Source of the DNA: Streptomyces katrae
GTDB lineage: Bacteria > Actinomycetota > Actinomycetes > Streptomycetales > Streptomycetaceae
Assembly: GCF_000966975.1 (NCBI RefSeq)
Contig: NZ_JZWV01000130.1
Span: 1-22,744, forward strand
DNA: 22,744 nt
Direction: 5' to 3'
Below the pieces are notes generated by a model. That model had not been told where the DNA came from and did no database searches. It saw only the letters and a list, made by a program, of their open reading frames with translations. The position numbers were made by a program, and so were the translations under genes. Below, piece by piece: positions 8,383-16,390 of the stretch. How positions within the stretch are numbered: position 1 is the stretch's first letter; the number at the start of each line of letters is the position of its first letter.

Positions 8383-8502
8383 GGACCCTCCCCGGAAACC
8401 GCCGAACCGGCACCCGTACGCGCGCCGCACCCAACGATCACCGGGGACCGGCCCCCGACGACATCCCGCCACCCACCCGACACCAGGTGGGGCAAACCCC
8501 CC

Positions 8503-8769
8503 TTACCAGCCGAACCGCCGGTCCACCTCCGCCTCGAACTCCTCGAAACTCAACACCTGATCACCGTTCTTGTCCGCCGCATCGAACAACGCCGACGACG
8601 CATCCGCGTCCCCCACGCCCCAGAACGGCAGAACCCCCCGCGCCGCCAACGTCGGCCCCTTCGACCGCAGAGCCGAAATCACCTCCAGCCGCGTCAGCTC
8701 ACCGTCATGGTTCAGATCCAACGCATCGAACAGAATCCGAGCCTTCTCACTCACCACAGCACCCTTCAT
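8503..8769 (-). CDS. Small EF-hand calcium-binding protein
   Basis: 88-residue (from ATG 8769) cytoplasmic protein with two EF-hands. The first loop, DLNHDGELTRLE, is canonical with acidic residues at positions 1, 5 and 12 and Gly at 6. The second, DKNGDQVLSFEE, is canonical except Gln for Gly at position 6. Between them lies a longer linker containing VLPFWGVGDADASS, so this is a two-site calcium sensor or buffer rather than an enzyme. The start is uncertain: GTG at 8784, ATG at 8769 or GTG at 8757/8754 are possible, and AAGGG at 8762-8766 would best serve the last pair. It follows the MerR gene by only a few to about 20 bases and probably shares its transcript. The partner protein is unknown. 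Confidence 0.82.
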   Translation of the reverse strand: MKGAVVSEKARILFDALDLNHDGELTRLEVISALRSKGPTLAARGVLPFWGVGDADASSALFDAADKNGDQVLSFEEFEAEVDRRFGW

Positions 8770-8790
8770 CCCAACAGCGACCACCCCAAC

Positions 8791-9456
8791 CTAGGGCACC
8801 CACCCCGGCACCACCTCCCACCCGTTCACCGCCCACACCAACCGCCAATACCGCTCCACCCGCGCATCCACCGGCCCCTCCACCCCAGGCCCCGCCCGGA
8901 ACACCTCACCGAACCCCTCATCACCCATCAACCCCACCAACTCCACCCACGCCGCCACCTGCTCCGCCGACGGATCATCCGGCAGATCCGGCGCAGCCAC
9001 CCGCACCATCGCCGCCACCGACTCCTCCGCCCCCTCCACCAACTGCTCCACCAACCGCCGACGCTCCTGCGCCGACAACCGCGTCACCTCATGCATCAAC
9101 CGAACCTCCTCAGCACTGGACCCACGCTCGGCCACCAACCGCAACACCGCCCGACGCAACCGCAACACCCGGATCTGCGCCTCCACCGCATCGGCATGCA
9201 CAGCAGCCACCTCAGCCACCGACAATTCCCGATCCAGCACCCGCCGCACACTGGGCAGATCCACACCCAGCTCCCGCAACGTCCGCACCAACTCCAGGCG
9301 CACCAGCGCCCCGACGTCGTACAACCGGTACCCGGCACCACTACGACCGGCCGGCACGACAAGCCCCTCATCGGAATAGAACCGAATGGTCCGCACCGCC
9401 AACCCGGACCTCCGGGCCAGCTCCCCGATCGAAAACCACTCCACCGCGCCGTCCAT
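8791..9456 (-). CDS. MerR-family transcriptional regulator
   Basis: 221-residue MerR protein. The winged helix is at the N-terminus: FSIGELARRSGLAVRTIRFYSDEGLV (about residues 8-33), then GYRLYDVGALVRLELVRTLRELGVDL and a long dimerisation helix to about 110. The C-terminal 110 residues are a helical effector domain rich in Glu, Arg and Val with no cysteines, so not a metal or redox sensor of the MerR/SoxR kind; a small-molecule ligand is more likely. It has its own MerR-type promoter (9463-9493), so autoregulation is expected. The ATG at 9456 lies six bases after the -10 box, consistent with a leaderless mRNA. It is transcribed with the EF-hand gene and divergently from a GNAT gene, which is a candidate target. 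Confidence 0.92.
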   Translation of the reverse strand: MDGAVEWFSIGELARRSGLAVRTIRFYSDEGLVVPAGRSGAGYRLYDVGALVRLELVRTLRELGVDLPSVRRVLDRELSVAEVAAVHADAVEAQIRVLRLRRAVLRLVAERGSSAEEVRLMHEVTRLSAQERRRLVEQLVEGAEESVAAMVRVAAPDLPDDPSAEQVAAWVELVGLMGDEGFGEVFRAGPGVEGPVDARVERYWRLVWAVNGWEVVPGWVP

Positions 9457-9462
9457 GCCCCC

Positions 9463-9493
9463 ACCCTGAGGTCTCCACCCACTGGAGACTCAA
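9463..9493 (-). promoter_or_regulatory. MerR-type promoter with 19-bp spacer and operator dyad
   Basis: On the minus strand: -35 TTGAGT (9488-9493), a 19-bp spacer, then -10 CAGGGT (9463-9468). A perfect dyad, GTCTCCA-5-TGGAGAC (9471-9489), fills the spacer. Overlong 19-20 bp spacers occupied by a dyad are the hallmark of promoters that MerR proteins activate by DNA distortion. The start codon follows the -10 by six bases. Confidence 0.8.
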
Positions 9494-9538
9494 GGCTAGA
9501 TTTCAACCACCCACACCCCCCGCCCCAAGGAACCACGA

Positions 9539-10024
9539 GTGCTCACCACCGACCGCCTCCGACTCCGCCCCCTCACCACCAACGACGCCGACTGGTGGGT
9601 CCACCTCCACGCCGACGAAGAAGTCGGCCGCTACGTCGGCCACTACACCCACGCCCAGGCCACCACCCGCCTCCACGACATACAGCAACAGTGGACCGAA
9701 CGCGGCCACGGCCTCTGCGCCGTCGAACTCCGCACCACCGGCGAAACCATCGGCCGCTGCGGCCTCAACTGGTGGGAACAGTTCCAGGAAACCGAAATCG
9801 GCTGGACCTTCGCCCGCCCCCACTGGGGCCACGGCTACGCCACCGAAGCGGCCCGCGCGGTACTGGACTGGGGCTTCGGCCCCCTCGGCCTCGACCGGAT
9901 CACCGCCATGATCCACCACGGCAACACCGGCTCCACCGCCGTCGCGGCCCGCCTGGGCTTCACCCCCCTCCGCGAGGACACGGTCCTGGACCGCCCCTGC
10001 ACGGTCTACGCCCTGGACCGCTGA
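9539..10024 (+). CDS. GNAT N-acetyltransferase, RimJ/RimL type
   Basis: 161-residue acetyl-CoA-dependent acetyltransferase. It opens with the family's LTTDRLRLRPLTTNDAD, has a central ETIGRCGLNWW strand, the acetyl-CoA-binding motif HWGHGYATEAARAVLDWGF at roughly residues 99-117 and the closing NTGSTAVAARLGFTPLRED. Members of this type acetylate protein N-termini or small amines and drugs; the substrate cannot be assigned here. The start is GTG at 9539, preceded by AAGGA seven bases upstream. A TAGATT (9497-9502) on this strand is a possible -10 box and abuts the MerR dyad, so the gene may be controlled by the divergent MerR protein. Confidence 0.9.
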   Translation: MLTTDRLRLRPLTTNDADWWVHLHADEEVGRYVGHYTHAQATTRLHDIQQQWTERGHGLCAVELRTTGETIGRCGLNWWEQFQETEIGWTFARPHWGHGYATEAARAVLDWGFGPLGLDRITAMIHHGNTGSTAVAARLGFTPLREDTVLDRPCTVYALDR

Positions 10025-10030
10025 GCGCGG

Positions 10031-10777
10031 TCAGTACTTCGGCCCGACGTGGGCGTCCATGAGGGCGACGGATTCCTTCCGGGCGATGGATACGTTGAAG
10101 GGGTCACTGCCCCGCGCGAGCACCGTCCACTGGACACCGACCTTGGCGAGGGTGTCCGTGCAGAGCCGCCGGATGTCGTCGGACTTGTTGGTGAAGAAGT
10201 AGCGAGGGTACTCGTAGCGTTTCCCGTTCCGGACCGTCCAGTTGGTGATCCGACATCCGTCGGAGTGGATGAGCCCCCGGATGAACTCCCACGGGTGAGC
10301 GTCCACGATCTCCTGCTGCCAGGGTTCGAGGGCGATCTGGCGGTCGTGCTTCTTCCCGGGCGCGTGCTGTGGGAACAAGCACGTCCAGTGGCGCCCGTAG
10401 CTGGTGACGGCAACGCAGCCCTCGCGCTGCAGCACGTAGACCTTGTCCGTCGGCCGCACCGCCAGGATGGCGGCGCGGCACTGCTGGATGAGGCCGGGCC
10501 AGGCGTTGTCGCAAAAGATGCGGAGGTGATGCCCGCCGCGTGGGTGGTCGCTGATGCAGCCGTCGCCGAGATAGAGGCCGAGCAGGTATGCGTAGGCAGT
10601 CTCATCGGCAGGGCCGGAACAGGGTGCTGATTGGTTGAGGCGGGGGAGCGGCTGGATGCGGGTTCGCCAGGAGCGGAGGGCTGCCCGGGATATCCCGGTT
10701 TCCTTGCTGACAGAGTTCAGACTGCGTCCGTCGTCGAGTAGAGCTAGTGCGCGCTTGCGTGTGGCGATGTCGTACAC
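10031..10777 (-). CDS. HTH plus LAGLIDADG homing-endonuclease-like protein
   Basis: 248 residues. The N-terminal 42 residues are a transposase/resolvase-like helix-turn-helix (TRKRALALLDDGRSLNSVSK, then ETGISRAALRSWRTR). A two-motif LAGLIDADG domain follows: YLLGLYLGDG at 64-73 (Asp72) and FIRGLIHSDG at 165-174 (Asp173). Both acidic residues are kept, so a monomeric DNA endonuclease is possible. It is free-standing, not inside an intron or intein, and lies directly downstream of a tRNA. Start is GTG at 10777; no ribosome site is visible, and an internal start is possible. Codon use is more mixed than in its neighbours (cta, gca, aca, tct occur). It converges on the GNAT gene with a 6-bp gap. 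Related HTH-LAGLIDADG proteins in actinomycetes are often annotated only as HTH proteins; a regulator role, as in the LAGLIDADG-derived WhiA, remains possible. Confidence 0.82.
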   Translation of the reverse strand: MYDIATRKRALALLDDGRSLNSVSKETGISRAALRSWRTRIQPLPRLNQSAPCSGPADETAYAYLLGLYLGDGCISDHPRGGHHLRIFCDNAWPGLIQQCRAAILAVRPTDKVYVLQREGCVAVTSYGRHWTCLFPQHAPGKKHDRQIALEPWQQEIVDAHPWEFIRGLIHSDGCRITNWTVRNGKRYEYPRYFFTNKSDDIRRLCTDTLAKVGVQWTVLARGSDPFNVSIARKESVALMDAHVGPKY

Positions 10778-10833
10778 GCGATCGACACTGGCGTCCGCAA
10801 TTCGCCCACGTGCGGCAATTGCGTCGGCATCCC

Positions 10834-10871
10834 TAAAACGGGTGAAGGTCGCGCGAATATCGCACGACCTT
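10834..10871 (-). terminator. Intrinsic terminator of the tRNA gene
   Basis: On the minus strand, 16 bases after the tRNA, AAGGTCG (10865-10871) pairs with 10845-10851; a C.A mismatch and three more pairs (GCG/CGC) enclose an AATAT loop region. A TTTT run follows within a few bases (10835-10838). This would end the tRNA transcript before the endonuclease gene. Confidence 0.65.
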
Positions 10872-10887
10872 GGAATTGAAGGAGAAG

Positions 10888-10960
10888 TACCCCGGGTCGG
10901 ATTCGAACCGACGCTGAATGGGTTTTGAATCCATCGCCTCTACCGCTGGGCTACCGGGGC
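10888..10960 (-). tRNA. tRNA with anticodon CAA (nominal tRNA-Leu), short variable loop
   Basis: A 73-base cloverleaf can be drawn: acceptor GCCCCGG (10954-10960) with CCGGGGT (10889-10895), giving a G1-U72 wobble and discriminator A at 10888. The D arm is GCC/GGC, with a C.A opposition and GG in the loop. The anticodon stem is ATGGA/CCCAT, with an A.C opposition next to the loop. The loop is TTCAAAA, so the anticodon is CAA (10925-10927). A 5-base variable loop and a perfect T arm GTCGG-TTCGAAT-CCGAC follow. No CCA is encoded. CAA reads the leucine codon UUG, but bacterial leucine tRNAs have a long variable arm, which is absent here, so charging identity is doubtful. It has its own promoter and terminator. 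Confidence 0.85.
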
Positions 10961-10973
10961 CCCTTCGAAACGA

Positions 10974-11001
10974 AGGATACCGAAGACCCTCCGTGTCACA
11001 A
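10974..11001 (-). promoter_or_regulatory. Promoter of the tRNA gene
   Basis: Minus-strand -35 TTGTGA (10996-11001), 16-bp spacer, -10 TATCCT (10974-10979), 13 bases before the tRNA 5' end. Between the -10 box and the tRNA is a small hairpin CCTTCG-AAA-CGAAGG (10962-10976) overlapping the -10 box. Confidence 0.6.
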
Positions 11002-11059
11002 ACATACAGGAGCTAGGTAGGCTCAGGGGAGCTGAATCACCTTGCAACAGGGAGCCTCC

Positions 11060-11716
11060 GTGACCGCCGAGCACGAGTCGACGCCCACGCCCGACGCCGA
11101 CCAGTCGCACGTTCCGCCGCTGACGACCCGCGTCGTCATCGCCGAGGACGAGGCGCTCATCCGTCTCGATCTCAAAGAGATGCTCGAAGAGGAGGGCTAC
11201 TCCGTGGTCGGCGAGGCCGGCGACGGGCAGACGGCCGTCGAGCTGGCGCGTGAGCACCGCCCCGACCTCGTCATCCTCGACGTGAAGATGCCCGTCCTGG
11301 ACGGGATCTCCGCCGCCGAGAAGATCGCCGGGGAGTCCATCGCCCCGGTCCTGATGCTCACCGCGTTCTCGCAGCGCGAGCTGGTGGAGCGGGCGAGGGA
11401 CGCCGGGGCCATGGCGTACCTGGTGAAGCCGTTCAGCAAGAGCGACGTGGTGCCGGCCATCGAGATGGCGGTGTCGCGGTTCGCGGAGCTGAAGGCGCTG
11501 GAGAAGGAGGTCGCGGACCTCTCGGCGCGCCTGGAGACCCGGAAGCTGGTGGACCGGGCGAAGAGCATCCTGCAGACCCAGTACGGGCTGACGGAGCCGG
11601 CCGCGTTCCGGTGGATCCAGAAGACGTCGATGGACCGCCGCATGTCGATGCAGCAGGTCGCCGAGGCGGTCATCGAGGACGCCGAGGAGAAGAAGCAGAA
11701 CGCCGCCGGCAAGTAG
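11060..11716 (+). CDS. pdtaR: ANTAR-domain response regulator PdtaR
   Basis: 218-residue two-component response regulator whose output domain binds RNA (ANTAR), acting as a transcription antiterminator. The receiver domain begins near residue 24 (RVVIAEDEALIRLDLKEML) with acidic Glu29/Asp30, phospho-acceptor Asp74 in VILDVKMPVLDG, and the conserved Lys in YLVKPFSKSD. A coiled coil (FAELKALEKEVADLSARLE) links to the ANTAR domain, KLVDRAKSILQTQYGLTEPA to about residue 215. The GTG at 11060 is chosen because GGAG lies five bases upstream; a TTG at 11042 lacks such a site. A TAGGCT at 11018-11023 is a possible -10 box. The cognate PdtaS histidine kinase is not in the window; the two are commonly unlinked in actinomycetes. 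Confidence 0.95.
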   Translation: MTAEHESTPTPDADQSHVPPLTTRVVIAEDEALIRLDLKEMLEEEGYSVVGEAGDGQTAVELAREHRPDLVILDVKMPVLDGISAAEKIAGESIAPVLMLTAFSQRELVERARDAGAMAYLVKPFSKSDVVPAIEMAVSRFAELKALEKEVADLSARLETRKLVDRAKSILQTQYGLTEPAAFRWIQKTSMDRRMSMQQVAEAVIEDAEEKKQNAAGK

Positions 11717-11737
11717 TCCCAAGCAGTCCGGGGCGTG

Positions 11738-11786
11738 CGTGAGGCCCGCCTCCCCCCGAGGGGGGAGGCGGGCCTCACGTGTTTTT
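11738..11786. terminator. Strong intrinsic terminator between pdtaR and livF
   Basis: A perfect 20-bp stem (11738-11757 with 11760-11779) with only GA at the tip, followed on the plus strand by TGTTTTT. It serves pdtaR and, by symmetry, the convergent liv operon whose last stop is at 11798. Confidence 0.92.
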
Positions 11787-11797
11787 CAGGCGGCGGG

Positions 11798-13545
<1,748 letters not shown>

Positions 13546-13547
13546 GG

Positions 13548-15359
13548 TCAGGCCCCTGCCTTGCTGAGGACTGCCGGCGCTTCGAGGTCCTTGTGGAGCT
13601 CAAGCTGGTTGCGGCGGTTGGGGATGAGGCCTTCGGGGCGCAGGCGCATGAGGACGACGAGCGCGATGCCGAAGACGAGGAGCTGGTATTCGCCCAGGAA
13701 CTGGAGCTTGTTGGGGATCATGAAGAGGAGGGCGCCGCCGACGAGGGGGCCGGAGATGGTGCCCATGCCGCCGAGGACGACTGCCGCGAGGAGGAAGGCG
13801 GAGTTCGGGGGGACGGCGTTGGCGAAGACGTACTGGTCCGGGGTGACGGTGTAGTTGACGTGGGCCTGTACGGCGCCGGCGAGGCCGGCGAGGGTGGCGC
13901 CGAGGGCGAAGGCGATGAGCTTGACGCGGAAGCCGTTGATGCCCATGGCTTCGGCGGCGGTCTCGTCTTCGCGGATGGCGACCCAGGCGCGGCCGATGCG
14001 GGATTCGGCGCTGCGGCGGAAGACCATGATCACGATGAGGGTGACCAGGAGCATCAGCAGGAAGTAGTTGGCGAAGCGGCCGATGGTGAAGCCGAGGAAG
14101 ACGTGGTTGGCGCCGAAGTCGAATCCGAAGAGGTTGACGTTGGGGACGCCGGCGACGCCGTTGGGGCCGTTGGTGAGGTCGGGGCCGGAGACGCCGTCGA
14201 GGTTGTTCATCGAGATGCGGAAGATCTCTCCGAAGCCGAGGGTGACGATGGCGAGGTAGTCGCCGCGCAGTCGCAGGGTGGGGGCGCCGATGAGGACGCC
14301 GAAGACCATGGATGCGGCGGCGCCGAGGATGATGGCGGCCCAGAAGGGGAGGTGGACGCCGAAGGGGGAGTTCGGGGAGCCGGAGACCAGGGCGGCGGTG
14401 TAGGCGCCGACGCCGAGGAAGGCGACGTAGCCGAGGTCGAGGAGGCCGGTGAGGCCGACGACGATGTTCAGGCCGAGGGCGACGGTGGCGAAGATGAGGA
14501 TGTTGACGCCGAGGGTGGCGTACTGGTCGTCGGTCTGGGTGAGGGGGAAGGCCGCGGCCGCGACGAAGGCGCCGACGAGGGCGACGTTGCGGTGCTTGGC
14601 GGTGAGTGCGGTGAAGCGGGCGACGAGGCCGGCCTTCTGGAGGGCGGCGAAGCCGAAGCCTGCGGTGATCAGGAAGCCGATGAAGAGTTCCTGGTAGGGG
14701 GTGGTGACGCCGTAGGTGAAGACGCCGAGGCCGACGGCGAGGACGGCGGCGATGATGAGGATCTCGACGGAGGCCGGGAGGGCGCGGGCCGGCTTGGGCG
14801 TGCCGCTGGCGTGGGCTGCCTTGGTGACGGCCCAGCGGTTGCGGTAGCCGAGCTTGTAGCGGTCCCACCAGGAGTCTTCGGGGTCTGCCTCGTCGAGTTC
14901 GGGCCGCTCGAAGGGGAGGGAGCGGGCGCCGAGGTAGGCGATGACGGAGGCGATGAGGACGATGAAGCCGCCGGGTTCGAGGTTGACGAGTCCGCCGAGG
15001 GCGGTGGAGATCGCCTTGACGGTGTACAGCGTGGTGTACAGGGCGGCGAGGGCGGAGAGTTTGATGGCGGCGTCGGCGCCTGCGGGGGTGAGCCAGCGGA
15101 GGCCCTTGATTCCGTAGGAGGAGAGGCCGAAGAGGGTGGTGAGGGCGCCGCCGACGAGGACGAGCCACTGGAGGCCGCCGGGGTAGCCGTAGACGGTGAG
15201 GTCGCCGGGGAAGGCGGAGGTCCAGGTCCAGGCGAGGAAGCAGGAGACGACGGTGAGGGCGCCGCCGGCTGTTGCCATGGCTCGGGCGGCCTGCTCGGGG
15301 ATGCGGTTCTCGCGGGTGGCGATGGCCTGGGGTGCGGTGTCTGTGGTGGTTGTCGTCAT
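13548..15359 (-). CDS. livM: Branched-chain amino acid ABC transporter permease LivM
   Basis: 603-residue membrane permease. The C-terminal part, from about residue 290, is the conserved LivM core: LGLNIVVGLTGLLDLGYVAFLGVGAY, then TLRLRGDYLAIVTLGFGEIFRI, and the cytoplasmic-loop signature REDETAAEAMGINGFRVKL that contacts the ATPases. The first 290 or so residues add several more hydrophobic segments and a polar stretch (ERPELDEADPEDSWWDRYK), an N-terminal extension that makes it longer than enterobacterial LivM (about 425). Start at the ATG 15359, five bases after the livH stop. It pairs with LivH in the membrane and with LivG/LivF inside. Confidence 0.94.
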   Translation of the reverse strand: MTTTTTDTAPQAIATRENRIPEQAARAMATAGGALTVVSCFLAWTWTSAFPGDLTVYGYPGGLQWLVLVGGALTTLFGLSSYGIKGLRWLTPAGADAAIKLSALAALYTTLYTVKAISTALGGLVNLEPGGFIVLIASVIAYLGARSLPFERPELDEADPEDSWWDRYKLGYRNRWAVTKAAHASGTPKPARALPASVEILIIAAVLAVGLGVFTYGVTTPYQELFIGFLITAGFGFAALQKAGLVARFTALTAKHRNVALVGAFVAAAAFPLTQTDDQYATLGVNILIFATVALGLNIVVGLTGLLDLGYVAFLGVGAYTAALVSGSPNSPFGVHLPFWAAIILGAAASMVFGVLIGAPTLRLRGDYLAIVTLGFGEIFRISMNNLDGVSGPDLTNGPNGVAGVPNVNLFGFDFGANHVFLGFTIGRFANYFLLMLLVTLIVIMVFRRSAESRIGRAWVAIREDETAAEAMGINGFRVKLIAFALGATLAGLAGAVQAHVNYTVTPDQYVFANAVPPNSAFLLAAVVLGGMGTISGPLVGGALLFMIPNKLQFLGEYQLLVFGIALVVLMRLRPEGLIPNRRNQLELHKDLEAPAVLSKAGA

Positions 15360-15364
15360 GGTTC

Positions 15365-16294
15365 TCACGCCCTGTCCGCAACGCGCTCGCCCATCAGGCC
15401 CTGGGGCCGGAAGAGGAGCACGAGGATGAGGAGGACGAACGCCCAGGTGTTGCCCCAGGACTGTCCGCCGAGCTGCTGCATGCCGGGTACGTCGGCGATG
15501 TATGCGGTGGTGAGGGTCTCGGCGAGGCCGAGGACCAGGCCGCCGATCATGGCGCCGTAGATGTTCCCGATGCCGCCGAGGACGGCGGCGGTGAAGGCCT
15601 TGAGGCCGAGGATGAAGCCCATGCGGTAGTTGACTTCGCCGTACTTGAGGCCGTAGGCGACGGCTCCGATGGCGGCGAAGGCGGCGCCGAGGGCGAACGC
15701 GATCGTGATGATGCGGTCGGTGTTGATGCCCATGAGCTTGGCGGTGTCGGGGTCCTGGGCGGTGGCCTGCATGCCGCGGCCGGTGCGGGTCTTCTTGACG
15801 AAGAAGCCGAGGAAGGCCATGGAGATGGGGGCGGCGATGAGGAGGAAGACGTCGCCGGTCTGGATGGTGATGCTGCCGATGTGGAAGGGGCCGCCGGGGA
15901 GTTCGGGGAACTTTACGGAGGACTTCGCGTCGGGGAACCAGGCCCATACGACCTGCTGGAGGACGATGGAGAGGCCGATGGCGGTGATGAGCGGCGCGAG
16001 GCGGGGTGCGCTGCGCAGGGGCCGGTAGGCGAAGCGTTCGGCTCCGACGGCGATGAGGGTGGCGACGATGACGGCGCCTATGAGCATGAGCGGCAGGGCG
16101 ATCCACATGGTGGTGCCGCCGGGGAGCATCAGCCAGACGGTGAGGGCTCCGAATCCGCCGGTCATGAAGATCTCGCCGTGGGCGAAGTTGATGAGCTGGA
16201 CGATGCCATAGACCATCGTGTAGCCGATGGCGACGAGCCCGTACATGGATCCCAGTAGCAGGCCGTTGACCAGCTGTTGCGGCAGTTCGTGCAC
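15365..16294 (-). CDS. livH: Branched-chain amino acid ABC transporter permease LivH
   Basis: 309-residue permease with about eight hydrophobic segments. It opens with LPQQLVNGLLLGSMYGLVAI and GYTMVYGIVQLINFAHGEIF, the LivH hallmark, and includes VLGGIGNIYGAMIGGLVLGL near the C-terminus. Start is GTG at 16294 with GGAGG seven bases upstream, the strongest ribosome site in the operon after a 96-bp gap that carries a hairpin. The good site after that hairpin suggests livH translation starts independently of livK. Confidence 0.95.
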   Translation of the reverse strand: MHELPQQLVNGLLLGSMYGLVAIGYTMVYGIVQLINFAHGEIFMTGGFGALTVWLMLPGGTTMWIALPLMLIGAVIVATLIAVGAERFAYRPLRSAPRLAPLITAIGLSIVLQQVVWAWFPDAKSSVKFPELPGGPFHIGSITIQTGDVFLLIAAPISMAFLGFFVKKTRTGRGMQATAQDPDTAKLMGINTDRIITIAFALGAAFAAIGAVAYGLKYGEVNYRMGFILGLKAFTAAVLGGIGNIYGAMIGGLVLGLAETLTTAYIADVPGMQQLGGQSWGNTWAFVLLILVLLFRPQGLMGERVADRA

Positions 16295-16328
16295 CGCAGG
16301 TCCTCCGAGTCTTTCGACGGATGTGACA

Positions 16329-16363
16329 CCGCGCGGGGCGCTGTGGTGCGGCGCCCCGCGCGG
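16329..16363 (-). promoter_or_regulatory. Intercistronic hairpin between livK and livH
   Basis: Perfect 13-bp stem CCGCGCGGGGCGC (16329-16341) with 16351-16363, 9-base loop. It follows the binding-protein gene and precedes the permease gene. No T-run follows in the minus direction, so it is better read as an mRNA-stabilising or partial-termination element than a full terminator. Confidence 0.6.
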
Positions 16364-16390
16364 CAGGTGAGAGGGGTGGGGTGTGGCAGG

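Noticed and set aside
7411..10062. 883-codon plus-strand frame
   Set aside because: It lies antisense to the hydrolase, EF-hand and MerR genes and is nothing but His/Pro/Arg-rich shadow, with no domain.
10888..10960. tRNA as an attachment site of an integrated element
   Set aside because: I found no repeat of the tRNA 3' end elsewhere in the window and no integrase or excisionase. An element ending outside the window cannot be excluded.
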